A stretch of 64,000 nucleotides of DNA from Xestospongia muta (taxonomy: Eukaryota; Porifera; Demospongiae; Haplosclerida; Petrosiidae), in assembly GCA_963693285.1 (NCBI GenBank), contig OY848925.1, positions 746,501-810,500 on the forward strand, read 5' to 3'. The translations under genes were made by a program, and so were the position numbers. Of the stretch, positions 18,746 to 29,980 are shown one piece after another. Each line of letters opens with the position of its first letter. Position 1 is the stretch's first letter. A model generated the notes under the pieces. The model had not been told where the DNA came from and did not search any database. It was given only the letters and a program-made list of their open reading frames with translations.

Positions 18746-21513
18746 ATGGCTCGGGGACTGTCTGATGACGCCACGAAGTGGCTGGAGGAGTTAGACAGCA
18801 GTAAGCTCTCTCCACCAGGAAAGGAGTAAGTTTAAAATTTGTGCATATGTATATTATATTGATTGTAAATAGTGAAGTAGGTATCTGAATATTTTTTAAT
18901 CTAAATTGAAATTGTCATTTTATGAAGTGGTTAGCGTCGAAAGCAGTGAACCATTACCTAGTCTCGTTCCTAGACATGCTTTGGTGGGTCTGGGAATGAA
19001 ACTACCCATTACCCCTCCCACTTCTCCTGGGGTCTGCCTACTTCCACGAAGCCAGACTTTTTGTCTACTGCATGGTTCCGCAAGCCTACATTAGTTTAAA
19101 TTGCTATACAAAGAAAGTTCTTGTTTTATTTCTTTATCGTTTTTAGTCTTCAAATATCTGATAATTTCTTCAACTTTGACGAAGGAGTCATGGATGCCAT
19201 GAATATTCTTGATATGGAGAAAATGGACAATGTAGTGGAGCAGTGGAGAGCTGAAGCTCACAAGAAAATGTAATAAATTAATAGAAATATGGACAGACAG
19301 ACAGACAGATGGATGGATGGGCAGATAGATCAATGGACAGATGTATACATAGATTAATAGATAGGTAGATAAATGGACAGATATAATAACAAATGGACAA
19401 ATATACTAACAAATGGACAGATATAATAACAAATGGATAGATATACTAACAAATGGACAGATATACTAACAAATGGACAGATAGAACAGTTTAATTGATT
19501 TGTTTTTTTAGGAAAGTGAAAAAAGAAGTTCAAGAGATAAAGCTGGAAGACTTGACAGAAACAATTGGAGGCACAGTTTTATCAGAGAGGAGAAATGATA
19601 TGGTGCAGGGTCAGTACATATAGCGTAGTCCTTCTTACATCTTATATACATAAAGGTAGTATCAATGTTGCTGCCATACGTGGTCGTTCACAAACACCAG
19701 ATCCTACAAAAGGTAACTCTATATAATAACTATCCATTACTTTTAAAAGTATGTATCCATTTTTACCTATTGTAGCAACTCCTACAGTGGCTCTTCCTCC
19801 TCGTGCATTGTCTCCTAATCCTCCCTCTCATAGTTACTCAGCATCTGTGTATGACCTACCTGAATGTAGGACCTTATTATGACAGCTATCAGTCTTTATC
19901 TCTCTCTCCCTCTCCTTCCCTGATCTAGCTGCTGCTACTCGTCAGCGCTTCACTACTAGTCCAGCTGGTTTAGAAATACCAGACATTACAGAAATACCAG
20001 CTGTATTAGAGGAGCCAGAAGTCAGTTAACTATTTTCTAAACTTTTTATTTGTGTGTCATATTTCTAGAAAGCAGTCTGGAAAGTACCACCTATCAGAGA
20101 AACTATCAATCGGATATTGAGTGATCAGGTGACTATCACATGACCTTCACATGACAACTATATGTCTATTTTTTAGCCTTATGTTTTGGAGTGGTACAAA
20201 TCTTTAGAAAACAAGCGTGCTCTTTTAACCGAGGCCATTTCTACACACGATGGCAATACTATCATTACTGTTGTACTTTACCTAAGAAGTAGTCTCAGTA
20301 AAAGTATGTACTCTTGTTTGTGTTTCACTCTTTAGTACCTTCTTCCCTCCACTTTTCTCCCTCTCAGGTTTATTTGAAGCTCTTCTATTGGGTCAACCTA
20401 TAGCTGCTCAACATTACTGCAGTTTTTTGAGACAGAATTCAGCTTGGGACCAATTAAAAGCAGTGTACTAGTATGTGTAACAAATTACTCCTACTGTTTT
20501 TAAAATAACAACATGTAATGATAGTAGTACTTACTGCCAAATTCTGTATGTTATTGTCTATTTATACAACTTTTTGTCTCTATTACTCACTCACTCTCTC
20601 TCTCTCATCGTAGTGTGCTTGGTAAACAACGTTATGCTGTGAGTATAATTGCTTTACTAAATATTACAACTAACTTAATCTATTTATCTCTCTTTTCAAC
20701 AGATGCTACAGTACCAATTATGTCTAAGTAATGATAACATACCATCACGTATCACTGCTTTAGACTCCTGCAGACTGTAAGATATCATATGTACAATACA
20801 TTATATTTGTCTAATATACTTAGGTTATTTATAGATCGACCAGCTTTAGAGAAAGAGGTCACATATGTAGATGAATATAGAAATTTGTTGAAAAGACAAC
20901 AAAAAATTGAGGTATGGATAAATGATGGATGGATGGATAATCCTCGAGAAGGAGGAGTGATATATAAAGGTTATTAATAGATAGTATGTCACAGATATGG
21001 CTAAACAGATGCATTAGTAACAGGAGTTATGTAGTCATGTCTAAGTATAGTCTCATAGCATTTGATGTGGTAACTATAGATCTATTATAAATAATATTTT
21101 ATTTCTCTCTAGGCTGTTCGAGCAGCTCAGCCTGCATCAGTTGTCAACAGGTACCAAGGTGTACCGATACTTGACTCGACTTTGATTACTTCACTTTTTT
21201 ATTGTTGTCGATTTCACCTTAACGATCAGGTGAGTGTGGGAGTATCACAGATGATTACTCATTAAGTGTGGGTGTGTTTACTACATTATGACTTCATTAA
21301 TTGTGGGGGTGTTCATTGTAAATGAGCTATATATTTTATTGCAGATTCCAGATGTTAATCCTGAAGGTTTTAAGAAAGACTTTAACGTTGGAGAGAAACA
21401 ATATTTTGTTCTGTTACTTGGTTCCCTGTGTGCTAAGAAAGATTGGGAATCTATAGAAAAACTCTTAACTCCCAAAGTATGTAGATCATTGTTAACATCA
21501 TAACTCTCTCTCT

Positions 21514-21558
<45 letters not shown>

Positions 21559-22034
21559 AGGGCTGGCATGTCAAACTTGGACTGGGAAGTAAATTAAAGT
21601 CTCCAATATCTCTAGAGAGATTAATAAGAATAATTGGAAAACGATCATTCTATGCTCCTGAAGATGTTAGTAAAACAATCTTGCATTATTTATCAATATA
21701 AAACCTGTCATTTTGTTAGTTTCTTTCCAAGTACATTCGACTAATTGACGATCTTGAAACACGACTAGAATTAGCCACAAAATATGAATGCTTTGGTATA
21801 GGGATTGAGGTGAGTAAGTCTGCTGGAACCACACCCTTTCCAAGTGTGAATGGGTGTGGTTACTGGATAACAATTATAGTACATCATTGACCAAAATATA
21901 ATTATATTGTTAACAATTATTTCTAGGTTCTCAAACAGTTGAAAGACATTGAAAGATTAAAGGCATACTTCAATCAAATACCTGTCGATAAACAGCGCAA
22001 GTACAGACCTGGAATTGTCAAACTATTTTCTTGA
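18746..22034 (+). CDS. VIPAS39: VIPAS39 / SPE-39, VPS33B partner in endolysosomal trafficking
   Basis: Predicted 520 residues (human 493). Exons: 18746-18825, 19147-19269, 19512-19609, 19656-19712, 19776-19865, 19929-20020, 20069-20128, 20177-20297, 20368-20470, 20614-20638, 20703-20776, 20824-20911, 21113-21229, 21345-21476, 21561-21665, 21720-21809, 21927-22034; the phases close. The N-terminal third is poorly conserved and Pro/Ser rich. From KSLENKRALLTEAISTHDGN onward it follows human VIPAS39: LYLRSSLSKSLFEALLLGQP-like helices, TLITSLFYCCRFHL, RLIDDLETRLELATKYECF and VLKQLKDIERLKAYF. Known VIPAS39 binds VPS33B to form the CHEVI tether used in late endosome and recycling traffic. The protein is soluble, with alpha-solenoid-like helices. 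Confidence 0.9.
18959..19004. repeat. Short inverted-repeat element (hairpin type), copy 1
   Basis: AGTCTCGTTCCTAGAC (18960-18975) is the near reverse complement of GTCTGGGAATGAAACT (18988-19003), with a 12-base loop. It sits in VIPAS39 intron 1. A second copy is at 58198-58254 in COMMD3. Confidence 0.7.
19374..19485. repeat. 20-bp tandem repeat in VIPAS39 intron
   Basis: Five to six copies of an ACAGATATA(A/C)TAACAAATGG unit, preceded by ACAG and GGAT tetranucleotide runs (19291-19325). Confidence 0.8.
21509..21557. repeat. (TC)n before VIPAS39 exon 15 acceptor
   Basis: About 24 TC units ending three bases before the CAG acceptor at 21558-21560. Confidence 0.85.
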
Positions 22035-23219
22035 TTATACAAAATTTATTTGTGTCAAAATTTATTTTTCAAAGACTTTGACTTTTGATTTGAGATTTAG
22101 TATTATACACAAAGAAGTTATGTTTTAAAAAAGTTGTTACATTGGCCATGTGTTGGTTAATTAGATTAACTAGTATTCAATTAACTGTGTATATATATAG
22201 TAATTTCACTGAAATGGCTTTCAATTATATATTTAATTCATTTAGTTATAATTAACAAACATCCTGAAGAATGCACTCAACATGCCATATCATGTATCAA
22301 TGTCTCCATCCCATACAATAGTATTAGTAAAAATGCTACAAACATTGTATGACCATTAGGTTTTGATGGGGCATCTTATGGTTTAATAAACCATTATTAC
22401 ATTAAGTGTTTATTGTTTTATTGAGGTGATCTAACTTTAACATTTAAGAAATTTAATATTTAAAATTGGAATTGATATGATATTTTTTTGCCTTCCCCTC
22501 TCTGTCTATTTCTCTACACACAATATACACTGACCTTGTCATAAATATTGGGATCTACATTGGAATTTAACAGTAGCTGTACAATATCACAGTGACCTCC
22601 CCTTGAGGCAAGATGTAGAGCTGTTTACTGATACTTGAGGAAGTACACAAGTACATCTGATCTTTGGTTAGTCTATCTATTTATCCATTTATCCATCCAA
22701 TTTTATTACAAACCTTGTCGAAACCTACCAGATATTTACTTCTTTTTAAAAGGATTCCTGTTACATTATCCATTGTTATTATTTTATCCTTTAACAATGT
22801 TGATTATACTTCTACGATAAGAAGAGGACCAATTATTGTTATACATACCTATTAAGTCAATTAAATGTTCAATAAGGTTGATCACATGGTCACAGGTTTT
22901 CCTGTTATAGGTGGGAGTGAGCAGGTTATAGTCTGTGGTCTCAAGTCAAAAAATTGATTATGGTCTATATCGTGAAATCACTTGAAATTTCTTATGAAGT
23001 TATCTATTGTTAAGTGACATTAGTATTACTGCTATCAAATGTTGCATTATATTTTTAAAAATATTATAATAATGTTCCTTGTTCTATTAGTACATGTACA
23101 TACACATACAATTAAGTCCTTCTAGTTTTTCATAAAGATTATTTCTGAATTAGAGGGTAATGAATAATTATCATTAATAATCAGTCGATTTCCTCTTGTC
23201 TTAGTCCGCTTCCTCAAAA
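22035..23219. other. Intergenic, VIPAS39 to oxidase cluster
   Basis: AT-rich spacer. It contains one orphan ankyrin exon on the minus strand (22535-22620). Near 22720 and again near 27470 it also carries related sequence around 'AACCTAC(C/T)AGATATTTA', so part of it is a dispersed local repeat. The last 60 bp match the 5' flanks of oxidase copies 2 and 3. Confidence 0.5.
22535..22620 (-). pseudogene. Orphan ankyrin-repeat exon
   Basis: The minus strand reads (A)LHLASRGGHCDIVQLLLN then SNVDPNIYDK, one ankyrin repeat. It is bounded by a CAG acceptor and a GTCAGT donor with the phase usual for ankyrin exons. No partner exon is found on either side, so it is probably a relic of a larger ankyrin gene. 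Confidence 0.65.
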
Positions 23220-24661
23220 ATGGCTCTAGGAAAGACCTTTGTCTGTTTAGAAGATTTTGAGAAAGAAGCAGAGAGGAAACTTGATCTTAATGCATGGGGC
23301 TATTATCAGTCTGGTGCAATGAAAGAAGAGACACTTAAGGATAATGTAAAGGCATATAGCAGGTATCCAGAATTATAGTTATCATTGCATGTTTGGAAAG
23401 GTCAAATATTTGTTAAAGGTCAAGTATTTTATCAAATTACTTTGTCTCTTCAATGTTAAATTAACTTACCTAATTAGATATTTAATACGTCCTAAAGTGT
23501 TAGTTGATGTCTCTAACACTGATCTACGAACAACAATTCTTGGACAGGAAATAGCATTTCCTGTCTGTGCATCACCAACTGGAGTGCAATGTCTGGCTCA
23601 TCCTGATGGAGAAAATGCAGCGGCAAGAGGTATTGTTCTGAGTATATGCATATACCCTATATTAATCTTATTATCACCTTATTATTTGTTACTGTTTCTC
23701 TGTCACTTTTTCTCTCCCTCTTCTTAGCCTGTGCTAAAATGAATACATGCCTGGTTCTAAGCTCATGGTCTAATTCTAGTCTAGAGGATGTATCAAAGGC
23801 TACTCCTACTAGTCTAAAGTGGTACCAAATGGAGATTTATAGAGATGCTAATGTCACACGAAAGCTAGTGCAGAGAGCTGAGAGTGCAGGCTATAAAGCA
23901 TTAGCTGTCACAGTTGATCTTCCAGTAATCGGCCAACGACTGGCTGATCTTAGAAATGGTTTCACTCTTCCTCCTCATTTGAGTTTTCCTAACTTTGATT
24001 ATTACCCTGAGTCAATTGACACAGCACTAGATATTTATCAACTAAATGATGGTGACAAAAATATAATGAATACCAAAGCAACATGGGAATCTATAGATTG
24101 GCTACGCAGTATTACATCTCTCCCAATTGTATTAAAAGGTATATTAAGAGCTGAAGATGCTAGAGAAGCATTACGTCATGATGTACAAGGTATTATAGTT
24201 TCTAATCATGGAGCTAGACAACTTGATGGAGTTCCAGCTACTGTAAGTGTTTGAATATATTGTACTGTGTCTTATAACTTGTATGTATAGATTGACGTTT
24301 TATCAGAGATAGTACAAGAGGTTGGAGGAAATATAGAAGTATTTATTGATGGAGGAATTAGACATGGCACTGATGTATTGAAAGCTCTGTCACTGGGGGC
24401 TAGAGCCGTGTTTGTGGGTCGACCTATTCTCTGGGGTCTAGCTTGTAAGGTAAGGAAGAGAGAGTTGGTATATATATATATATAATGATATTTCTTTTAA
24501 TAAAGGGAGAAGAAGGTGCTTATGAAGTCCTGAGTCTATTAAAGGAGGAGCTAAGACATGCCATGGTTCTATCAGGATGTGCTAATATCACTGATGTTCA
24601 TACTAGTCCTAACTTAGTAGTACATAGAACATACTATACTTATCCTAAGGCAAAATTATGA
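23220..24661 (+). CDS. HAO1: FMN-dependent 2-hydroxyacid oxidase, tandem copy 1
   Basis: Predicted 374-residue glycolate/L-2-hydroxyacid oxidase: oxidises 2-hydroxy acids to 2-oxo acids and makes H2O2, using FMN in a TIM barrel. Exons: 23220-23362, 23478-23629, 23728-24242, 24291-24449, 24506-24661. Conserved family residues are present: the first-helix Tyr (AWGYYQSGA), Trp in LSSW, Asp in TVDLP, Arg in GQRLADLRN, Lys in LKGILR, His and Arg in [10 protein letters not shown], and FMN phosphate contacts [14 protein letters not shown] and GRP. Odd point: the substrate Tyr in the usual QLYIY is replaced, giving QMEIY. The C-terminus AKL is a good PTS1, so it is probably peroxisomal. The symbol denotes the family; orthology to HAO1 rather than HAO2 is not resolved. 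Confidence 0.92.
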
Positions 24662-25624
24662 ATGATTACCTATTAAATTTGACAAGAAAGTTCTAAAAAA
24701 TAAAATCATAACTTGGATTCTAATAATATTTGTGACCTGTTTACAAACAATTGTCCGAAGGCAAGGTAATCCTGACCTCAGCAGTCATTGTACAAGGAAA
24801 TACAGAAGGTATTCATAACGTTTAATAATTACCATGATAACCATAGCTATTACACGTCATTGTATTTTTAACATCATAATTTTTTATATTAGATTCTCAA
24901 TATCAAGATTTGAATGCATCTAATAAACCAGTCAAACCAGTTAAAAATATTATCTGATAATATTTATGTTAATATTTTCGAAATTTTCTTGTTAGTTTTA
25001 TATTTGTAATACCAATAACATATTTCGTACATACCATGACAGACCGACCAGTTCTACTGACAAAGGCATAACTGATAGACACTAAAGTATATTTTTAAAG
25101 GTCAAGGATAAAACTAGTCCCATTTAGGCAAACTAGAACAATACTAATTCTACATTTTTTATTATTTTTTATTAAGCCACACATAGTTTAATGTCATGTC
25201 TACGCTAGATCAAATGGTAAACTATCACTTTCAAACAAAACCTACTGGATATTGAATTCATATGTAATGTTTAGTTTCCATGTATAATAGGCAAATTTTG
25301 AAACTATTGGACACAAATCCCAAAGTCAAGTCAAGTATTGATACTCCATGGAACCTATTAATAACTGATACCTTCATTTATCTATCTATATTTCTTCATT
25401 TATTCATTAATCCATTGATCAATAATAATAAAATAATATCAGTATTATTTTTAATCATTAGAGACCTAACCTGGGAACTGCAGCTGTGTCTAACTCGAAC
25501 AACTTCTATAAAACAGGCATTACAATAAATTCAGTGTAGATCTACACAAATTATGGGAAAGGGGATAATAAATAATTATTAATAATTAGCCAATTTCCTC
25601 TTGTCATAGTCTACTTCCTCAAAA
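24662..25624. other. Intergenic, oxidase copies 1 and 2
   Basis: Shares blocks with 27081-28438 (for example the run around GGATATTGAATTCATATGTA at about 25248 and 27609, and the 100 bp before the start codons), as expected from tandem duplication. No gene is seen. Confidence 0.55.
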
Positions 25625-27080
25625 ATGGCTCTAGGAAAGACCTTTGTCTGTTTGGAAGATTTTGAGAAAGAAGCAGAGAGAAAACTTGATCTTAATGCAT
25701 GGGGCTATTATCAGTCTGGTGCAATGAATGAAGAGACACTTAGGGATAATGTAAAGGCATATAGCAGGTATCTAGAATTATAATTATCTTTGCATGTTTG
25801 GAAAGGTCAAAGAATTTGTCAAAGGTGAAATATATATTTCATCAAACTTCTTCATCTCTTCAATATTGACTTAACTTACCTAATTAGATATTTAATACGT
25901 CCTAAAGTGTTAGTTGATGTCTCTAACACTGATCTACGAACAACAATTCTTGGACAGGAAATAGCATTTCCTATCTGTGCATCACCAACTGGAGTGCAAT
26001 GTCTGGCTCATCCTGATGGAGAAAATGCAACAGCACGAGGTATTATTCTGAGTTTATGCATATACCCTACAAGTAGATATTTTAATATTATTATCATCTC
26101 ATTATTACCTTCTCTCTGTTACTCTTCCTCCCTCTCTCTCTTCTTAGCCTGTGCTAAGATGGATACATGTATGGTTCTAAGCTCATGGTCCAATACTAGT
26201 CTAGAGGATGTATCAAAGGCTACTCCTACTAGTTTAAAGTGGTACCAAATGGAGCTTTTTAAAGATGCTAATACAACACGAAAGCTAGTGCAGAGAGCTG
26301 AGAATGCAGGCTATAAAGCATTAGCTGTCACAATTGATGTTCCAATAATTGGCCAACGACTGGCTGATCTTAGAAATGGTTCTAATCTTCTTCCTCATTT
26401 GAGCTTTCCTAATTTTGATCATTACCCTAAATCAATTGACACAACTCTAGACATTTACCAACTAAATAACGGTGACAACAATATAACAAATGCCAAAGCA
26501 ACATGGGAATCTATTGATTGGCTATGCAGTATTACATCTCTTCCAATTATATTAAAAGGTATATTAAGAGCTGAAGATGCTAGAGAAGCATTACGTCATG
26601 ATGTACAAGGTATTATAGTTTCTAATCACGGAGCTAGACAACTTGATGGAGTTCCAGCTACTGTAAGTGTTTGAATATATTGTACTGTGTCTTATAACTT
26701 GTATGTATAGATTGATGTTTTATCAGAGATAGTACAAGAGGTTGGAGGAAATATAGAAGTATTTATTGATGGAGGAATTAGACATGGTACTGATGTATTG
26801 AAAGCTCTGTCACTGGGGGCTAGAGCTGTGTTTGTGGGTCGACCTATTCTCTGGGGTCTAGCTTGTAAGGTAAGGAAGAGAGAGTTGGTATATATATATA
26901 TATAATGACATTTCTTTAATAAAGGGAGAAGAAGGTGCTTATGAAGTCCTGAGTCTATTAAAGGAGGAGCTAAGACATGCCATGGTTCTATCAGGATGTG
27001 CTAATATCACTGATGTTCATACTAGTCCTAACTTAGTAGTACATAAAACACACTATACTTATCCTAAGGCAAAATTATAA
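25625..27080 (+). CDS. HAO1: FMN-dependent 2-hydroxyacid oxidase, tandem copy 2
   Basis: 374 residues. Exons: 25625-25767, 25888-26039, 26148-26662, 26711-26869, 26925-27080, each the same length as in copy 1. It is the most divergent of the three in the substrate region: QMELF replaces QMEIY, the loop reads [10 protein letters not shown], and [10 protein letters not shown] has Cys where the others have Arg. It keeps His and Arg of [10 protein letters not shown] and the C-terminal AKL. The last 250 bases of exon 3, intron 3 and exon 4 are almost identical to copy 1. Whether it is active is open because of the Glu substitution described in the findings. Confidence 0.9.
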
Positions 27081-28438
27081 ATGATTAACTATTAAATTTG
27101 ACAAAAACGTTATAAAAAATAAAATCATAACTGGATTCTAATAATATTTGTGACTTATTTGCAAGCAACAAGAGACCTAAAGCAAAGGAAGAAAATTGTT
27201 ATGTGACATCAGTATTATTGTTCTCAAATGTTACATTAGGTTTTAAAGAAATATTATAATATTACACTTCATTTTACTGGTACATGTACGTGAATTAATG
27301 AATCTTTTAAATCTTTTTAGACTAGTGATATTTCTGAGCACAATCAACCACTCTACTTAGCAAGGACCTATATAGCTAACTTCATAATAAAGTTCAAGTG
27401 ATTTCGCTATATTTTATTTTTGACAACTTTTTTAGCATTATGTTTTCAATTTTGCTACAAACATTGTCAAAACCTACTAGATATTTAATTGATGACTGTT
27501 GTTAATTTCTATGCATTACTGGGAAGTTTCACAAAAAATAATTTTCTACCAAGTGTGAAGTATTTAGTCACAGTAACTAATTTGTCAGAAACAAATCTAA
27601 ACCTACTGGATATTGAATTCATATGTAATGTTTAATTTACATGTATAATCAGCAAAGTTTTAAAACTAATAGACACATAAAATCCCTAAATCCTCAGAAA
27701 CATGTAATCCATATAAAAAACAATATCATATGTGTCACACATAGCAATGGTTATTTTAGCAACAAATGTACTGTTATGGTAACAATCAATATGACAACAT
27801 TACTATAGCAAGAACATACACAAATCACCATAGCAGCTATATGTATCTAATCATAGCAACGATTACCATAGTAACAACGTACATGTATATATCACCATAG
27901 CAACAGTTACCACAGCTACAACCCTATGACCATTAAGCCTAGTATTGCTTCAAAAGTAATTGGTTTATAACATTTTGTCTTTAATTTTGCTACAAACATT
28001 GTCATTGAGTATTGAACATGCAGCAATGTCCGTTCCAATTTAGATCAGACATTACACAATATTCAGGACATTATAATAAGTTGTTGTATTTCTAAAACAA
28101 ACATATTTTCAGATTATAGAGTACAAGTGTAGATAGAAAACGTGTATGACATGACAGTTGATAATATGACGTTCTGAAACCAAATTCATCCATTCATTTA
28201 TCTACTTATCTTTTTACTTGTTCATTCATCCATTGATCAATAACAATAAAATGATGTCAGTAGTATTTTTAATAATTAGTGACCAAACCTGGGGGCTGTA
28301 TCTAACTCTAGCAACTTCTATAAAACATACATTCTAATTAATTCAGTGTAGATCTACACAAATTGTGGGAAAGAGGATAATGATAATTATCATTAATAAT
28401 CAGTCGATTTCCTCTTGTCATAGTCTACTTCCTCAAAA
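27081..28438. other. Intergenic, oxidase copies 2 and 3
   Basis: AT-rich. At 27745-27930 there are several imperfect ACCATAGCAAC / GTTACCATAG units. The flank before 28439 matches the other oxidase 5' flanks. No coding frame is recognised. Confidence 0.5.
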
Positions 28439-29623
28439 ATGGCTCTAAGAAAGATCTTTGTCTGTTTGGAAGATTTTGAGAAAGAAGCAGAGAGGAAACT
28501 TAATCTTAATACATGGGGCTATTATCAGTCTGGTGCAATGAATGAAGAGACACTTAAGGATAATGTAGAGGCATATAGCAGGTATCTAGAATTATAGTTA
28601 TCTTTGCATGTTTGGAAAGGTCAAATATTTGTTAAACTTCTTTGTCACTTCAGTGTTAACTTACTTAATTAGATATTTAATACGTCCTAAAGTGTTAGTT
28701 GATGTCTCTAACACTAATCTACAAACAACAATTCTTGGACAGGAAATAGCATTTCCTATTTGTGCATCACCAACTGGAAGTCAATGTCTGGCTCATCCTG
28801 ATGGAGAAAATGCAGTGGCAAGAGGTATTGTTATTATCACCTTATTATTACCTTCACAATATCACTCTTTCCCTCTCTCACTTAGCCTGTGGCAAAATGA
28901 ATACATGTATGATTCTCAGCTCATGGTCTAATTCTAGTCTAGAGGATGTATCAAAGGCTACTCCTACTAGTTTAAAGTGGTACCAAATGGAGATTTACAA
29001 AGATCCTAATGTCACACGAAAGCTAGTACAGAGAGCTGAGAGTGTAGGCTATAAAGCATTAGCTGTCACAATTGATGTTCCAATAATCGGCCAACGACTG
29101 GCTGATCTTAGAAATGGTTTCAATCTTCCTCCTCATTTGAGCTTTCCTAATTTTGATCATTACCCTGAGTCAATTGACACAGCACTAGACATTTACCAAC
29201 TAAATAGTGGTGACAAAAATATAATTGATACCAAAACAAAATGGGAGAGTATTGATTGGCTACGCAGTATTACATCTCTCCCAATTGTATTAAAAGGTAT
29301 ATTAAGAGCTGAAGATGCTAGAGAAGCATTACGTCATGATGTACAAGGTATTATAGTTTCTAATCATGGAGCTAGACAACTTGATGGAGTTCCAGCTACT
29401 GTAAGTGTTTGAATATATTGTACTGTGTCTTATAACTTGTGTGTATAGATTGATGTTTTATCAGAGATAGTACAAGAGGTTGGAGGAAATATAGAAGTAT
29501 TTGTTGATGGAGGAATTAGACATGGCACTGATGTATTGAAAGCTCTGTCACTGGGGGCTAGAGCTGTGTTTGTGGGTCGACCTATTCTCTGGGGTCTAGC
29601 TTGTAAGGTAAGGAAGAGAGAGT

Positions 29624-29668
<45 letters not shown>

Positions 29669-29840
29669 CATTTCTTCAATAAAGGGAGAAGAAGGTGCCT
29701 ATGAAGTCCTGAGTCTATTAAAGGAGGAACTAAGACATGCCATGATTCTATCAGGATGTGCAAATATCAGTGATGTTCATACTAGTCCTAACTTAGTAGT
29801 ACATAAAACACACTATACTTATCCTAAGGCAAAATTATGA
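28439..29840 (+). CDS. HAO1: FMN-dependent 2-hydroxyacid oxidase, tandem copy 3
   Basis: 374 residues. Exons: 28439-28581, 28673-28824, 28886-29400, 29449-29607, 29685-29840, the same lengths as copies 1 and 2. Substrate strand QMEIY again has Glu for Tyr. FMN and catalytic motifs ([24 protein letters not shown]) and the terminal AKL are kept. Intron 4 has an expanded (TA)n. Its exon 3 wording around 29245 is the closest match to the inverted fourth copy (51943-53354), suggesting it was the partner in sequence exchange. It is convergent with GNPAT, whose stop lies about 140 bp downstream. Confidence 0.91.
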
Positions 29841-29980
29841 ATGATTAACTATTAAATTTGACAAAAAAATTCTAAAAATAAAATTATAACTTGGACTCTA
29901 ACAGTATTGGTGACTTGTTAGCAAACAACACAAGACCTAAAGCAAATGAAGAAACACCATATCAACAATATTATTGATCA

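Noticed and set aside
27745..27930. Cluster of ACCATAGCAAC units resembling RFX X-boxes
   Set aside because: Imperfect, irregular spacing and no gene start close by; more likely a degenerate simple repeat.
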